A stretch of DNA of 64,000 nt from Halicephalobus mephisto (lineage: Eukaryota > Nematoda > Chromadorea > Rhabditida > Panagrolaimidae): assembly GCA_009193035.1 (NCBI GenBank), contig SWDT01000105.1, forward strand, positions 214,367 through 278,366, written 5' to 3'. Numbering within the stretch: position 1 is the stretch's first letter; each line of letters begins with the position of its first letter. The notes beneath the pieces are model-generated. The model was not told where the DNA came from. It saw nothing but the letters and a program-made list of their open reading frames with translations, and made no database searches. The position numbers and the translations under genes are program-made. Of this stretch, positions 12,597 to 22,798 are shown piece after piece.

Positions 12597-12815
12597 GATC
12601 ATTTTTAAAATTTTAAAAAACCTCACTTCCTCTTAGATCTCAGTTTTCTCCCAAAACTTCTTCTTTCTCATTCAACCAAAGCTTTACCGTAACACTTGCA
12701 ACAGTTGCCTCTCGCTTTTAGGTCTTTTTGGATTTGTCAAATCTTACCTAGTTTCCGGTTCTCGCTTGCTTTAACTCCAGTTTGCAATTTTTTTGTCGAA
12801 TTAAATTTGTACAAT

Positions 12816-12821
12816 AATAAA
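12816..12821 (+). terminator. Poly(A) signal of the homeobox gene
   Basis: AATAAA lies 220 bp after the homeobox stop codon and 64 bp before the convergent fumarase stop codon, so the two 3' ends nearly meet. Confidence 0.55.
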
Positions 12822-12884
12822 CTGATGGTAAACTGAGAATACTTCATTATCAATTTCTACAAGCCTAAATTACCAAATAAATTT

Positions 12885-14599
12885 TCATTTCGGTTCCAGC
12901 ATATCCTCAGGGCGTACCCATTGGTTGAACTGCTCTTCCGTCAAGATCCCAAGCTTGATAGCTTCTTCCTTCAATGTTGTTCCATTCTTATGAGCAGTTT
13001 TAGCAATCTTAGCAGCATTATCGTATCCAATATGAGGATTCAAGGCAGTAACCAACATAAGGGATTCATGGAGAAGTCTTTCAATATGCTTCTCATTTGC
13101 TTGAATCCCAACAACACAATTTTCAGTGAAAGATCGGGATCCATCAGCAAGAAGTCTAATAGATTGCAGAACATTTCTCACCATCATCGGTTTGAATACG
13201 TTCAATTCAAAATGTCCATTAGATCCACCAACAGTCACAGCAACCTGAAATAATTTTTTAAAACAAACTTAAAACACGAATAAACCTGATTGCCAAAAAC
13301 TTGGGCAGCAATCATAGTCAAAGATTCACACTGAGTTGGGTTGACTTTCCCTGGCATAATAGAGCTTCCAGGTTCGTTCTCAGGAAGTGAAAGTTCTCCA
13401 AGACCACATCGGGGACCAGAACCGAGGAATCTAATGTCATTGGCGATCTTCATCAAAGAAGTAGCAATGACGTTAAGAGCTCCATGGGCTTCTACGAGGG
13501 CGTCATGAGCGGCCAGGGCTTCGAACTTGTTAGGAGCAGTCACAAACGGAAGTCCAGTGAGCTCGGAGACAGTTCTAAAAGATACATGATAAAATTTACA
13601 AGTACGAGATTCTTACTTGGCGACTTTCTCGGCGAAGCCTTTTCTAGTGTTCAATCCAGTTCCGACAGCAGTGCCTCCAGCAGCCAACTCGTAGATTCTA
13701 GGAAGAGTGTTCTCGACACGGGCTATTCCGTTGTCAAGTTGTTGAACATAAGCACCGAATTCTTGTCCAAGAGTTAAAGGAACAGCGTCTTGCGTGTGAG
13801 TACGGCCAATTTTGATGATCTTCGAAAACTCCTTCGCCTTCTGATCGAGAGCATTCCGGAGTTCCTTCAATGCAGGCAACAGTTGCTTGTTCAAGGCAAT
13901 GCCGACGGCAATATGCATAGCAGTTGGATAAGTGTCGTTCGAGGATTGGGACTTGTTCACGTGATCATTTGGGTGGACTGGATCTTTGGATCCAAGCTTG
14001 CCTCCAAGAATCTCGATTGCTCGATTGGAAATAACCTAAAATAGAAGAAACAAAATCACCCAACATTAAACCAGGACACTACCTCATTGACATTCATGTT
14101 GGATTGGGTTCCAGAACCAGTTTGCCAAACAACAAGAGGGAAATGATCGTCCAACTTCCCAGCGATGACTTCATCTTTAAAAAACGATTTTTCATATATG
14201 GAAACCAACTTTATCCTTACCAGCAGCTTGGATGATGGCTTTGGCAAGTTTCGGATCCAGGCCGAACTCCTGATTGACAATAGCAGCGGCTTTCTTCAAG
14301 TACCCGAAGGCATGGATCACCGGCAACGGCATTCGTTCTTCCGGACCGCCAATCTTGAAATTTTGCATCGATCTAGAAATTTCATATATTAATTTTAACT
14401 ACATAAACACAGAAATCACATACCTAGCAGTTTGAGCTCCATAATATTTGTCGTTAGGAACTTGGAGTTCGCCAAAAGTATCGCGTTCAGTTCGGAATCC
14501 AGCGTCAGAAGCCATCATTCGGAGGACCTGGATGGAACGAGCAGTGGCTGCAGCACGTGGAGCAGTCTTCACACCGGTCTGAATAAGTCGTGACAACAT
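12885..14599 (-). CDS. Fumarate hydratase (class II fumarase), mitochondrial
   Basis: Converts fumarate to malate in the TCA cycle; a homotetramer in this family. There are six exons: 14599-14424, 14372-14221, 14174-14083, 14035-13617, 13574-13286 and 13244-12885. All phases close to give 495 residues, close to other animal fumarases. The first ~45 residues are rich in Arg, Ala and Ser ([20 protein letters not shown]), like a mitochondrial presequence. Family motifs are intact: [37 protein letters not shown] and the superfamily signature [11 protein letters not shown] at residues 349-359, which carries the catalytic serine loop. The C-terminal domain is complete. Codon use is less AT-biased than its surroundings. 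C. elegans fum-1 is the expected ortholog. Confidence 0.97.
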
Positions 14600-14809
14600 T
14601 GCTTAGAGGAACAAAATCGAGAAACGTGAAAAAAAAGAAAAACAAAATGCTGAAATGCGCGTCGAGACCTCCGAAAATCAATTTTCAAAAATTTCAAACT
14701 TTTCTATTTTTTTTAATTTTATTATTTTTATATTTTTCTAATAGAATTAAAATAATTATAATATTAGTAAAATGCTAAATAGAAATTTTTACGACAAAAA
14801 CTGCGAAAT

Positions 14810-15040
14810 TTAAACTTTGTCCGAATTGTCGCTGTTGGGACTTGAAGAGACGTCATACAGATGACGCTCCCTGATTTGCTGGTCTTAGCACGGCCACCGT
14901 AACCTTATGAGGTTTATGTTACTGCGTGGTTGTTATGTTTTTGATATAAAGTAAGATTGTGACTAGTTCTGCAGACTCCAGTACTTCTCTTCCTACGTTG
15001 CAGCGTCCCTTAGGAAGTCACAACAGTCACTGTTGTGAAA
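14810..15040. other. GC-richer island upstream of fumarase
   Basis: Unlike the AT-rich DNA around it, this stretch is non-repetitive. It contains TGACGTC-like sequence (GAGACGTCATACAGATGACG). Its ends, CGCTGTTGGGACTTGAAG and AGTCACAACAGTCACTG, are imperfect inverted repeats. It could be the fumarase promoter (about 210-440 bp upstream of that ATG) or a small inverted-repeat element. I cannot choose between them. Confidence 0.35.
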
Positions 15041-15339
15041 ATTTAAAACATTGTTACGAAATTATCTCGGTACGAATTTGGAATACATTAGAAACTTCTG
15101 AAACTTGGAATTTTAGGTTTTAAATTTCTAATAAAATTTTGGAGTTTTTTAGGGATGTCTACGTGAAGTTTTGTGAAATTCCAGAAGCTTTCGTAAGATT
15201 CTAGATCGCTACAGAACTTTACACTGAATTCTGGAGGATTCTAAACAAAACATGTTTAAAAAATTAAAAACTAAAATAGAAATACAGCTGAATTGGAATT
15301 CTTGGCGAAGAGAGAATGAATGCCAATTAAAATCTCCAT

Positions 15340-15690
15340 ATATTAAAAAAGTAAAAAGTGACCGTTATTATGAAATAGTTCCAGTGAAAATTTCTAGGAT
15401 TTTTTAGAAACTTCAAAAATCACACTATTGCAGAAAGTAACCATTATTATGAAATAGTTCCAGTGGGAATTTCTGGAACATTTTCGAAACTTCAAAAATC
15501 ACACTATTGCAGAAAGTAACTATTATTACGAAATCCTCCCGACACGAATTTCTAGGAATTTTCGAAATTCCACATTCAGATGACTCCAGAAGTCTATCAG
15601 ATTTTGAAAGCTTCCGGAAAATCCCACACGATTCCAGAAAACTAAAATTTTCTAGAAATTCGTGTCGAGACATTTTCGTGAAAATTTCTG
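15340..15690. repeat. Tandem repeat, about 80-bp unit, upstream of MO25
   Basis: Three units share AGAAAGTAACCATTATTA, TGAAATAGTTCCAGTG and CTTCAAAAATCACACTATTG. The third grades into the dispersed phrase AATTTCTAGGAATTTTCGAA. Confidence 0.6.
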
Positions 15691-15821
15691 ATTTTTTGTA
15701 ATTTTCCAAATTTGTGTTATGTAAAAATTTGCATTTTTTTGCTCAAAAATGACGAAAATGGAATTTAAAAATTTATTATTCCTCATGCCCTCTGGCGATC
15801 GGCATTTATTTGATATTGAAG

Positions 15822-18270
15822 ATGTTTTTTGAAGAAATTTGGAACTTGAAGGAGGTAATTCGGAATTTTCAGAACTCGCTGATTTCACTGGAGAAAGTAG
15901 ACAAAGGAGACAAGAAAGCGGAGAAAGCGGTGGAGGAAGTGAATCGATGGCTGCAGGCGGTCAAGGGCATCATCTACGGACAGGAGAACCAGGAGCCCAA
16001 CATAGAGCAGGTGGGTCCCAGTCCATCCCCGGCTTCCAATCGAGTTCAGTCCATCCCCGCTGTCTCCGGGCAGTTTGGGCTCGCACTCCCGGGTGTTCAG
16101 TTCCAACTCGACTACTTGGGCAACCCCCAGTTTTGGTGATGGGTGGCACCGTCGGATTCGAATCTATTCATGTGTTCGCAGTGAATTGGGATGGCCAAGA
16201 GTATGCACTCCCGACTTGGGTGGATTCCAAGCTGATTCATATGTGCTTGGGACTGGTTTGGGCTCAGAACTAAGACAGTTGAATTGGAACTGAACTGACT
16301 GGAAATGGACAGCTTCGGTGACCGGTAGAGCCGTCGATCTGTCCATATATGAGTGCAGTCCGACGGCTTTGCTGGCGACAAGCGCCGATGTGGTTGATAT
16401 ATGGAGACTTATAAGGGGACTTGCAGGTGGCGCAGCTGGCACAGGAGACGTACACGGCGAACATCCTGCCGATGCTCGTGCACAACCTCACAACCTGAGC
16501 AGACTGGACTTTGAGTCGAAGAAGGACGTGGCTCTGATCTTCAACAACCTCCTCCGACGCCAGATCGGCACCCGTTCCCCCACGGTGGAGTACCTGTGTG
16601 CCCGTCCCGAGATCGTGCTGACCCTGGCCGACGGGTACCAGGTGCCCGAGATCGCCATCACCTGCGGGACATGCTGAAGGAGTGCATCCGACACGAGCAC
16701 CTGGCCAAGATCCTGCTGCACTCGGACAAGTTCTACAACTTCTTCACCTACGTCGAGGCCGGCACCTTCGACATTGCCTCCGACGCCTTCGCCACCTTCA
16801 AGGTCGGTTCTTTCTCCAGTAGGTTGCAGGGTTCCGGGGTTTCCAGAGGCTCCCGTCGTGGTTTTGAGCCTTTTTTCTGGAGATTCGTGTAAGATTCTCA
16901 GACGACTCGGGAGGGGCCCGGGGAGGGGTGTCCTGGAGTTGGTTGATTTCGGGAGGTTTCAGGACCTGATCACGAAGCACAAGACGCTGTGTGCGGGGTT
17001 CCTGGAGAGCAACTACGACCGGTTCTTCGAGTGCTACCAGAACCTGCTGAAGTCGGAGAACTACGTGGTCCGGAGACAGAGCCTCAAGCTCCTCGGGGAG
17101 CTGCTGCTGGACAGACACAACTTCAACGTCATGACCAAGTACATCAGCAACGCCGACAACCTCAAGATGATGATGGAGATGCTCAAAAACAAAAGCAAAA
17201 AGATCCAATTTGAAGTTTTCCATGTCTTCAAAGTTTGTTTTATTAATTCTACCGTAATCTAAAATCTAATTCTTTTTAAAATATATTTTTACAGATTTTT
17301 ATAAATTACAATTTTTCAAAATTTAGTGAAAAATTGAAACCAATATTAAAAACCAAAAATTTTTGAAATTTCCGAAAATTCGTTTCGGGACCATTTCGTA
17401 GAAAAATTAATTTTTGAGTTTTACAGTATTAAAGATCAATAAAAATTTTAAATTTCAGAATTTTATGAAAGTTTTGGAAATTTTTTAATTTTTGGGGATT
17501 ACTGAAATTTCATAGGATCTTAAAAAATCTCATTAGTTTTTGAAAATTTTTAAAATCAAATAGGAACTTTTAAAACCTGAAATCAGAATTCTGGAAATTC
17601 GTTCCGGGACCATTTCGTAGGAAAATTTATTTTTATGATTTACAATATTAAAAATTCAAAGAATTTTTGGAATTTTATTAAAGTTTTAAAAGTTTCTAAA
17701 ATTTAATAGGAAAATTTAAAACCTTCTGGAATCAGAATTCTGGAAATTCGTTCCGGGACCATTTTTAGTAATACAGTGAAACCTCGCTAGAAACAACCCG
17801 AAGGGACGGCAGAAATGTTGTTTTTACAGAGGAGTTGCCTTTATCGAGGGGTTTACTAGGGGAAAATCCACAGTAGGGGTCGGAATCAAGTTGTTTTTAA
17901 AGAGGATTTGCTTTTATCGAGGGTGTTTATATCGAGGTTTCACTGTATTTGTTTTTAGTTTTTACAACAATATTTATTTTTAGTTTTATATTTCTAAAAA
18001 AATTGCCCAATGAATATAGTGCATCTACAGTAATCCTCTGAGGTTTTAGAGGCGATCAAAAGTGTTTTCGGAATTACCGATTTGGACTGAAAAGTTGGAT
18101 TTCAGGTGTTTGTGGCGAATCCGAACAAGCCGAAGCCGATTGCAGAGATCCTCCTGAGAAACCGGGACAAACTGGTGGATTTCCTGTCCAACTTCCACAC
18201 AGAAAGGACAGAAGACGAGCAATTCAACGATGAAAAAGCTTATTTGATCAAACAATGTCGAGATTTGTAA
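15822..18270 (+). CDS. MO25/CAB39 scaffold protein, with two frame breaks
   Basis: MO25 binds STRAD and activates LKB1 and STE20-type kinases in the cytoplasm. Exons that align to CAB39 are 15873-16010, 16427-16802, 16963-17232 and 18106-18270, covering nearly the whole family length of about 340 residues. Diagnostic stretches are [72 protein letters not shown] and a C-terminus matching [10 protein letters not shown] with [12 protein letters not shown]. Two lesions break exon 2: the 8-bp tandem duplication CACAACCT at 16481-16496, and a missing base at about 16669-16671 (GGGACATG, where CGTML is expected). The N-terminus is unclear; [11 protein letters not shown] from 15822 resembles the family's IVKNLKE and is followed by an 18-nt gap with splice-like ends. 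Exons and introns are GC-rich, unlike neighbours. It is either a recent pseudogene or a gene with assembly errors. Confidence 0.9.
17772..17947. mobile_element. MITE-like element with CAGTGAAACCTCG ends, in MO25 intron
   Basis: It begins TACAGTGAAACCTCG and ends with CGAGGTTTCACTGTA, perfect inverted ends including a flanking TA. The interior repeats the phrase TTTATCGAGGG. The ends resemble those of non-autonomous pogo/Tigger-type elements of many animals. There is no coding capacity. Confidence 0.7.
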
Positions 18271-18299
18271 AACGATTAACATTAAAATTAAAAATTTAT

Positions 18300-18945
18300 T
18301 TTTTGACGAAAATTTAACAAGTCGGTCTGCTCGAATGCTGCAAGCAAACTGCAAATTTAATTTTGATTTCGAGATTTTCAAAAATGTAGATATGTAAATA
18401 CCGACTAGTCTGTTAGAATGTTGCGCGCAATCTGCGGATTTCAGTTTAATTTCGATTTTAACTTATCTGCCTGAATGCTGCGCGCAACTTGCAAATTTTA
18501 TTTTAGTTCCAAAATTTCTAAAAATATAGATATGTCAACCAAGCTTCCAGAATATTGCGCGCAACCTGCGGATTTTATTTTTATTTCGATATCAACTTAC
18601 TTGTTAGAATGTTGCGCGCAACCTGCGGATTTCATTTTTATCTTTGTTATTACTTCAATATCAACTTACTTGTTAGAATGTTGCGCGCAACCTGCAGATT
18701 TCATTTTTATTTCGATGTCAACTTACATGCCAGAATATTGCGCGCAACCTGCGGATTTCATTTTTATTTCGATATCAACTTACTTGCCAGAATATTGCGC
18801 GCAACATGCAGATTTCATTTTTATCTTTGTTATTACTTCAATATCAACTTACTTACCAGAATATTGCGCGCAACCTGCATGTTTTATTTCGATGTCAACT
18901 TACTTGCCAGAATGTTGCGCGCAACCTGCGGATTTTACTTTAGTT
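18300..18945. repeat. Satellite with GTTGCGCGCAAC palindrome, inverted copy
   Basis: About ten units of 50-80 bp carry GAATGTTGCGCGCAACCTGC and GGATTTCATTTTTATTTCGA. It is the reverse complement of the array in the homeobox intron at 8.2-8.66 kb. The long open frames with regularly spaced Cys or Arg-Ala-Thr are repeat artefacts. Confidence 0.85.
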
Positions 18946-19320
18946 TTGATGTTGATTTCTTTATGGACCTTAGTAGATTCAGGAAATGCAAACTAACAAT
19001 ATATTGTATTTAAAATAAATTTATATTTTTGGAATTTGGAAGTTGTGACCAAAGCCGGACTTGTCAAAAATTTTCCCGAAAAAACGGACTTGAAGTGCTT
19101 GATGACCCTTGCCGGCGTCCTCAAGCCGCCAAAAACGGACCAGAATAAATTTATTAACATATTTCTTCGGTTCTTTTTGTTTCTGGAATGACCGGCATTC
19201 CTTTAGGGACAAAGAAGGGCGTCTTTTACCTCCAAAAACATTGTTTTATTGGTCCTTTTTATGTTCCTTTTTCTGAGACCGTCGATTACGCGATTTGTCT
19301 TCCGTTTTATTAAACATGAT
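18946..19320. other. Non-repetitive spacer
   Basis: No gene is called. On the + strand a frame from about 19030 to 19190 stays open and contains KAGLVKNFPEKTDLK and TLAGVLKPPKTDQNKF-like text. It has no recognisable family and no clear splice partners. It might be a decayed exon. Confidence 0.25.
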
Positions 19321-19324
19321 GATC

Positions 19325-19825
19325 GAATTTTGAAGTTTGGAATTTTCGTGTTGAGACATAAATTGAAACTTTTAAAATTTTCGTGTTGAGATATAAATTG
19401 AAAATTTTGGAATTTTCGTGTTGAGATACAAGTTGAAAATTTTAGAATTTTCGTGTTGAGATACAAGTTGAAAATTTTTATTTTTTAAAATATTAATTAT
19501 CTTATTAAAAATGATAGCTAAAATTTGAGATTTTAATTTTTCGAATTGTGTCCCAGCGCGAAAACCTCGGAAATTTTAACGATCAAGTTGAATGAATTTT
19601 TTAAATTGAAAATTTTAATTTTAATTTCAAATTTTTCGAACCTCTAGATAGTGTCCCAGCGCGAAAACCTCGGAAATCTTAACGATCAAGTTGAATGAAT
19701 TTTTTAAATTGAAAATTTTAAATTGTGTTCCAAAAAACTTTTTATTTTAACTTCAAATTTTTCGAACCTCTAGATTGTGTCCCAGCGCGAAAACCTCGGA
19801 AATCTTAACGATCAAGTTGAATAAA
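19325..19825. repeat. Two tandem repeat arrays
   Basis: From 19325 to 19470 a 38-bp unit (AATTTTCGTGTTGAGATACA then AGTTGAAAATTTTAG) is repeated four times. From 19530 to 19825 a larger unit is repeated three times, containing GTGTCCCAGCGCGAAAACCT and CGGAAATCTTAACGATCAAG. No gene is seen in 19,830-20,750. The first 300 bases of that stretch are non-repetitive; later bases repeat TTTCGTTTCGAGACAATTA twice. Confidence 0.7.
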
Positions 19826-20761
19826 AGGAAACACTGACAGCAAAGTGACAACAGACGACATCTTTCATCTCAATCGTCACGCCAGGATCAAAGCCGGATT
19901 CAGAAAAAAAAAAGATTTGTTTCGTCGGAGTTTACAACCGTTTTTGATTGTTTGTCTTTTTAGCCTGTTAGAATGACAGATTTATGGCTGGATATCCCTC
20001 GCGGGAGGCCATCCGGGAACATGACTTCTCGGATCTAACTCAATTTTTATTTTTGCTTGTTTGGCGGTTGACAGATTTGCGCAGAGTGTTAACTCATTTA
20101 TTTGTTTGCAAGGACAGCAACCAGTTGTCTGGAGGGCCAACTTTGAAATTTTCTAGAATACTAACAAAACTCGTTTTGAATGAACATACTGTAGTGTTAA
20201 TTTCCATGTTTTTCAAATATTTATTAAGAATTTCATATATGATTTTTAATCTTCAAAAATAATAGAATTATGTACTTTATATACCGTAATTTAGAAGTTT
20301 TCAGATCTATCTAGACAAGATGTAATTTTTTAATTAATTACGAAATAGCTATCGCCCATAACTAGAATTTTAGATTACTGTAGTTTTTAGAAACTAAAAT
20401 TCCGCCTCGAAACAATTATTTAAAATTTTTCAATAAATATTTATAATTTCGTAATATTATGATTTCAATCTTTTAAAAATACTAATTTTTATAATTTTCA
20501 GTCTTGACTGGAAAACTCCAAAATTTCGTTTCGAGACAATTACTCTAAATTTCTCAATAAATATTTGTAATTTCGTAATATTATGATTTCAATCTTTTAA
20601 AAATATCGATTTTTGTGATTTTCAGTCTTGACTGGAAAACTCCGAAATTTCGTTTCGAGAATTTTTCAACAAATATTTTTAATTTTGTATTTTTGGACAG
20701 TAGATGAGTTAATTTTTAATCCGTAATTCTCGCTAATAATCTATGGACAATATTTCCCGAT

Positions 20762-21056
20762 TCATTGACAGTCTTCAGATTGATCCAATCGATCTCCTTC
20801 GACAATAGCTGTCAAATCTGGTCCTCCCGTCAAATCCGCCAAGTCATTCGGTTCATTTGCTCTTCAGCTAAATCCCCTTCAATCATTCATTCTTAATAAT
20901 TCCGAATTTTTTTCGGTTTTTATTCGAAAAATAATTTGGAAAATTTTTTATATAAAAAATCCTCACCTGGACCGATTCCACAAATTGCGCGCGGGCCGCC
21001 TCTTTTTTAGGGACTCTTTGGCGAGTTAGTTCCCGGTTTTTCTTCTTCGGCGGCAT
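20762..21056 (-). CDS. Small unrecognised two-exon gene, splice phase unresolved
   Basis: Exon 1 (21056-20967) encodes a basic 30-residue start, MPPKKKNRELTRQRVPKKEA then ARAQFVESVQ, followed by a good donor GTGAGG. About 105 bases further on, an open frame encodes an acidic tail, NEPNDLADLTGGPDLTAIVE then GDRLDQSEDCQ, ending at a TGA at 20764-20762. Both pieces look coding by composition and the intron is short and AT-rich. However, exon 1 ends in phase 0 and the acidic frame needs phase 1 or 2 at the available AG sites near 20861-20866. A base error, an unseen exon or pseudogenisation would explain this. No family recognised. Confidence 0.45.
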
Positions 21057-22690
21057 TTGCAAAAGGAAGTAACTGCTCGACCGGCGCGCGAGGCGTTCTG
21101 ATAACCAGTTTTCCTCTTCGGCACTCTATTTTTTTGATCTGTTTGGTTAAGAAGCAATATATCAACTTTTACCTAAATTTATTTTCTTTCTTTTTTCACC
21201 GTAAAAAATTCTTCTAATTACTGTAACTACGACTACAAGACATGGATGTTCTTAGAAATACTATTTCGGGCTGTTTTTGTTTTATTTTTTTAAATATATT
21301 TTATTATTTTTCCATTTCGGCATTTATCAAAGGAAATAGGTTTGGTCTGTCGTCGCACAAAGGCGTTCTGATAACCAGTTTTTCCTTTTTGGCACTATTT
21401 TTTGGTCTATTTGGTTAAGAAACAGAACATCAACTTTTACCTAAATTTATTTTTTCTTTTTTTTCGCATTAAAATCCCCAAGATTGTTGTTACTGTAATC
21501 ACAGTATATTTAACTTTTAAAGATACAGTTTTAGGATAATCTTTATTCATATATATATTTTTTCTTTTTTTTCGTCAATATAACTAATTCATATATAGAT
21601 ATTTCTAAAAACGTTATTTCAGGTAGTTTCTTACTATATTATATAAATTTTTAGAATTTTTTTTCATTTTTAAAGTACTTTTTTATATATTTTTGTTTTT
21701 TGAAGTACTTTTTTATGTATTTTTAAATTTATATTTATATATTTCTTTGTTTTTTATGTATTTTTTGTTTTTAATGTATTTTTATTTTTTTATTTTTTTA
21801 TTATGTTATTTGTTAAGAAAATGATTGCGTTTTGCCGTCGCGCGAGGGCGTTCTGATAACCTCGTTGGTGTCCGTTCTCCCTTGATCTGGTCCACTTTTG
21901 AGGCAATCTATCAACTTTCGTCCAAATCGATCCCTTTGTTCGTTTTTTTCACAATCCATCGTGGGAATTTCTTTGATTAGTGTAACTGTAGGACATTTAG
22001 CTATATTTTAGGTTTCTAAAATTAATTTGTATATTTCATCATAAATTTTTTAAATTTGACAATTCATATATGAATCTTTTCGGAAATGTTATTTTAGGTT
22101 ATTTTTTGTTTTTAAATTTCATATTATTTTTAGGAACATTATTTTAGGTAATTTTTTTTGTTTTTATCTGTGCTTTTCAAATTTCGTAATATGAATTTTT
22201 AGGTATAATTTATATATCGATATTGTTCTGGATTCCTTTTTAGGTTGTTCTAATTTATTTTATGTATTTTTTTGTTCGTTTTTTTAGGTATTAGTTGACA
22301 CAATTGCTTGTATTCTACTATCGCGTAAAACTTCTGATGACCGTTTTTCCTTTTTCAGTCCCATTTTCCTTTTTCTACTTCTATTTTTCCCCTTTTCCAC
22401 TCTCGTTCTTCTTTTTCCACTCTCGTTTTTCTCTTTTTCACTCTCATTTTTTCTCTTTTCACTCTTTTTTCTCTTTTCACTCTCTTTTTCCACTCTCGTT
22501 TTTCTCTTTTTTCTCTTTTTTCACTTTTATTTTTCTCTTTTCCACTTTTATTTTTCTTTTTTTCACTTTTATTTTTCTCTTTTCCACTCCTATTTTTCTT
22601 TTTTCACTCCTATTTTTCTTTTTCACTCTCGTTTTCCCTTGATCTGGTCCACCTTGGAGGCAATATATCAACTTTTATCTCGATCAATCC
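21040..22690. repeat. Degenerate repeated blocks between the small gene and glypican
   Basis: Four to five blocks (near 21.05, 21.31, 21.83, 22.30 and 22.63 kb) share GCGTTCTGATAACCAGTTTT, TTTGGTTAAGAA and CAATATATCAACTTTTACC phrases. The first block contains the start-codon region of the minus-strand small gene (CGGCATTTGCAAAAGGAA), and the second a decayed form of it (CGGCATTTATCAAAGGAA). So the upstream region of that gene seems to have been duplicated. The stretch 22,340-22,640 is a C/T-rich tract of TTTTTCTCTTTTCCACT-type repeats. Confidence 0.55.
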
Positions 22691-22798
22691 CTCTGTTGGT
22701 TTTTTTTCGCGTTTTTACCGTGGGAACTTTTTGATTAGTGTATCTGTAACTGTGAAATGCCAAATATATCAAGATTTTTATTTTAAACTCTTGTAGAA

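Noticed and set aside
13484..14392. Plus-strand open frames opposite fumarase
   Set aside because: Antisense shadows; the minus strand encodes a complete fumarase with closed exon phases.
15839..16491. Several overlapping open frames in the first MO25 intron region
   Set aside because: They follow from high local GC (few stops). Splice sites and MO25 homology define the exons, and no alternative protein is recognisable.
18475..19013. Long open frames with regular Cys-Ala-Gln-Pro or Arg-Ala-Thr-Cys periodicity
   Set aside because: They run through the GTTGCGCGCAAC satellite. Two frames are open in parallel and the text repeats with the satellite unit.
22295..22671. Phe/Ser-rich and Lys/Glu-rich frames
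   Set aside because: Products of the polypyrimidine tract.
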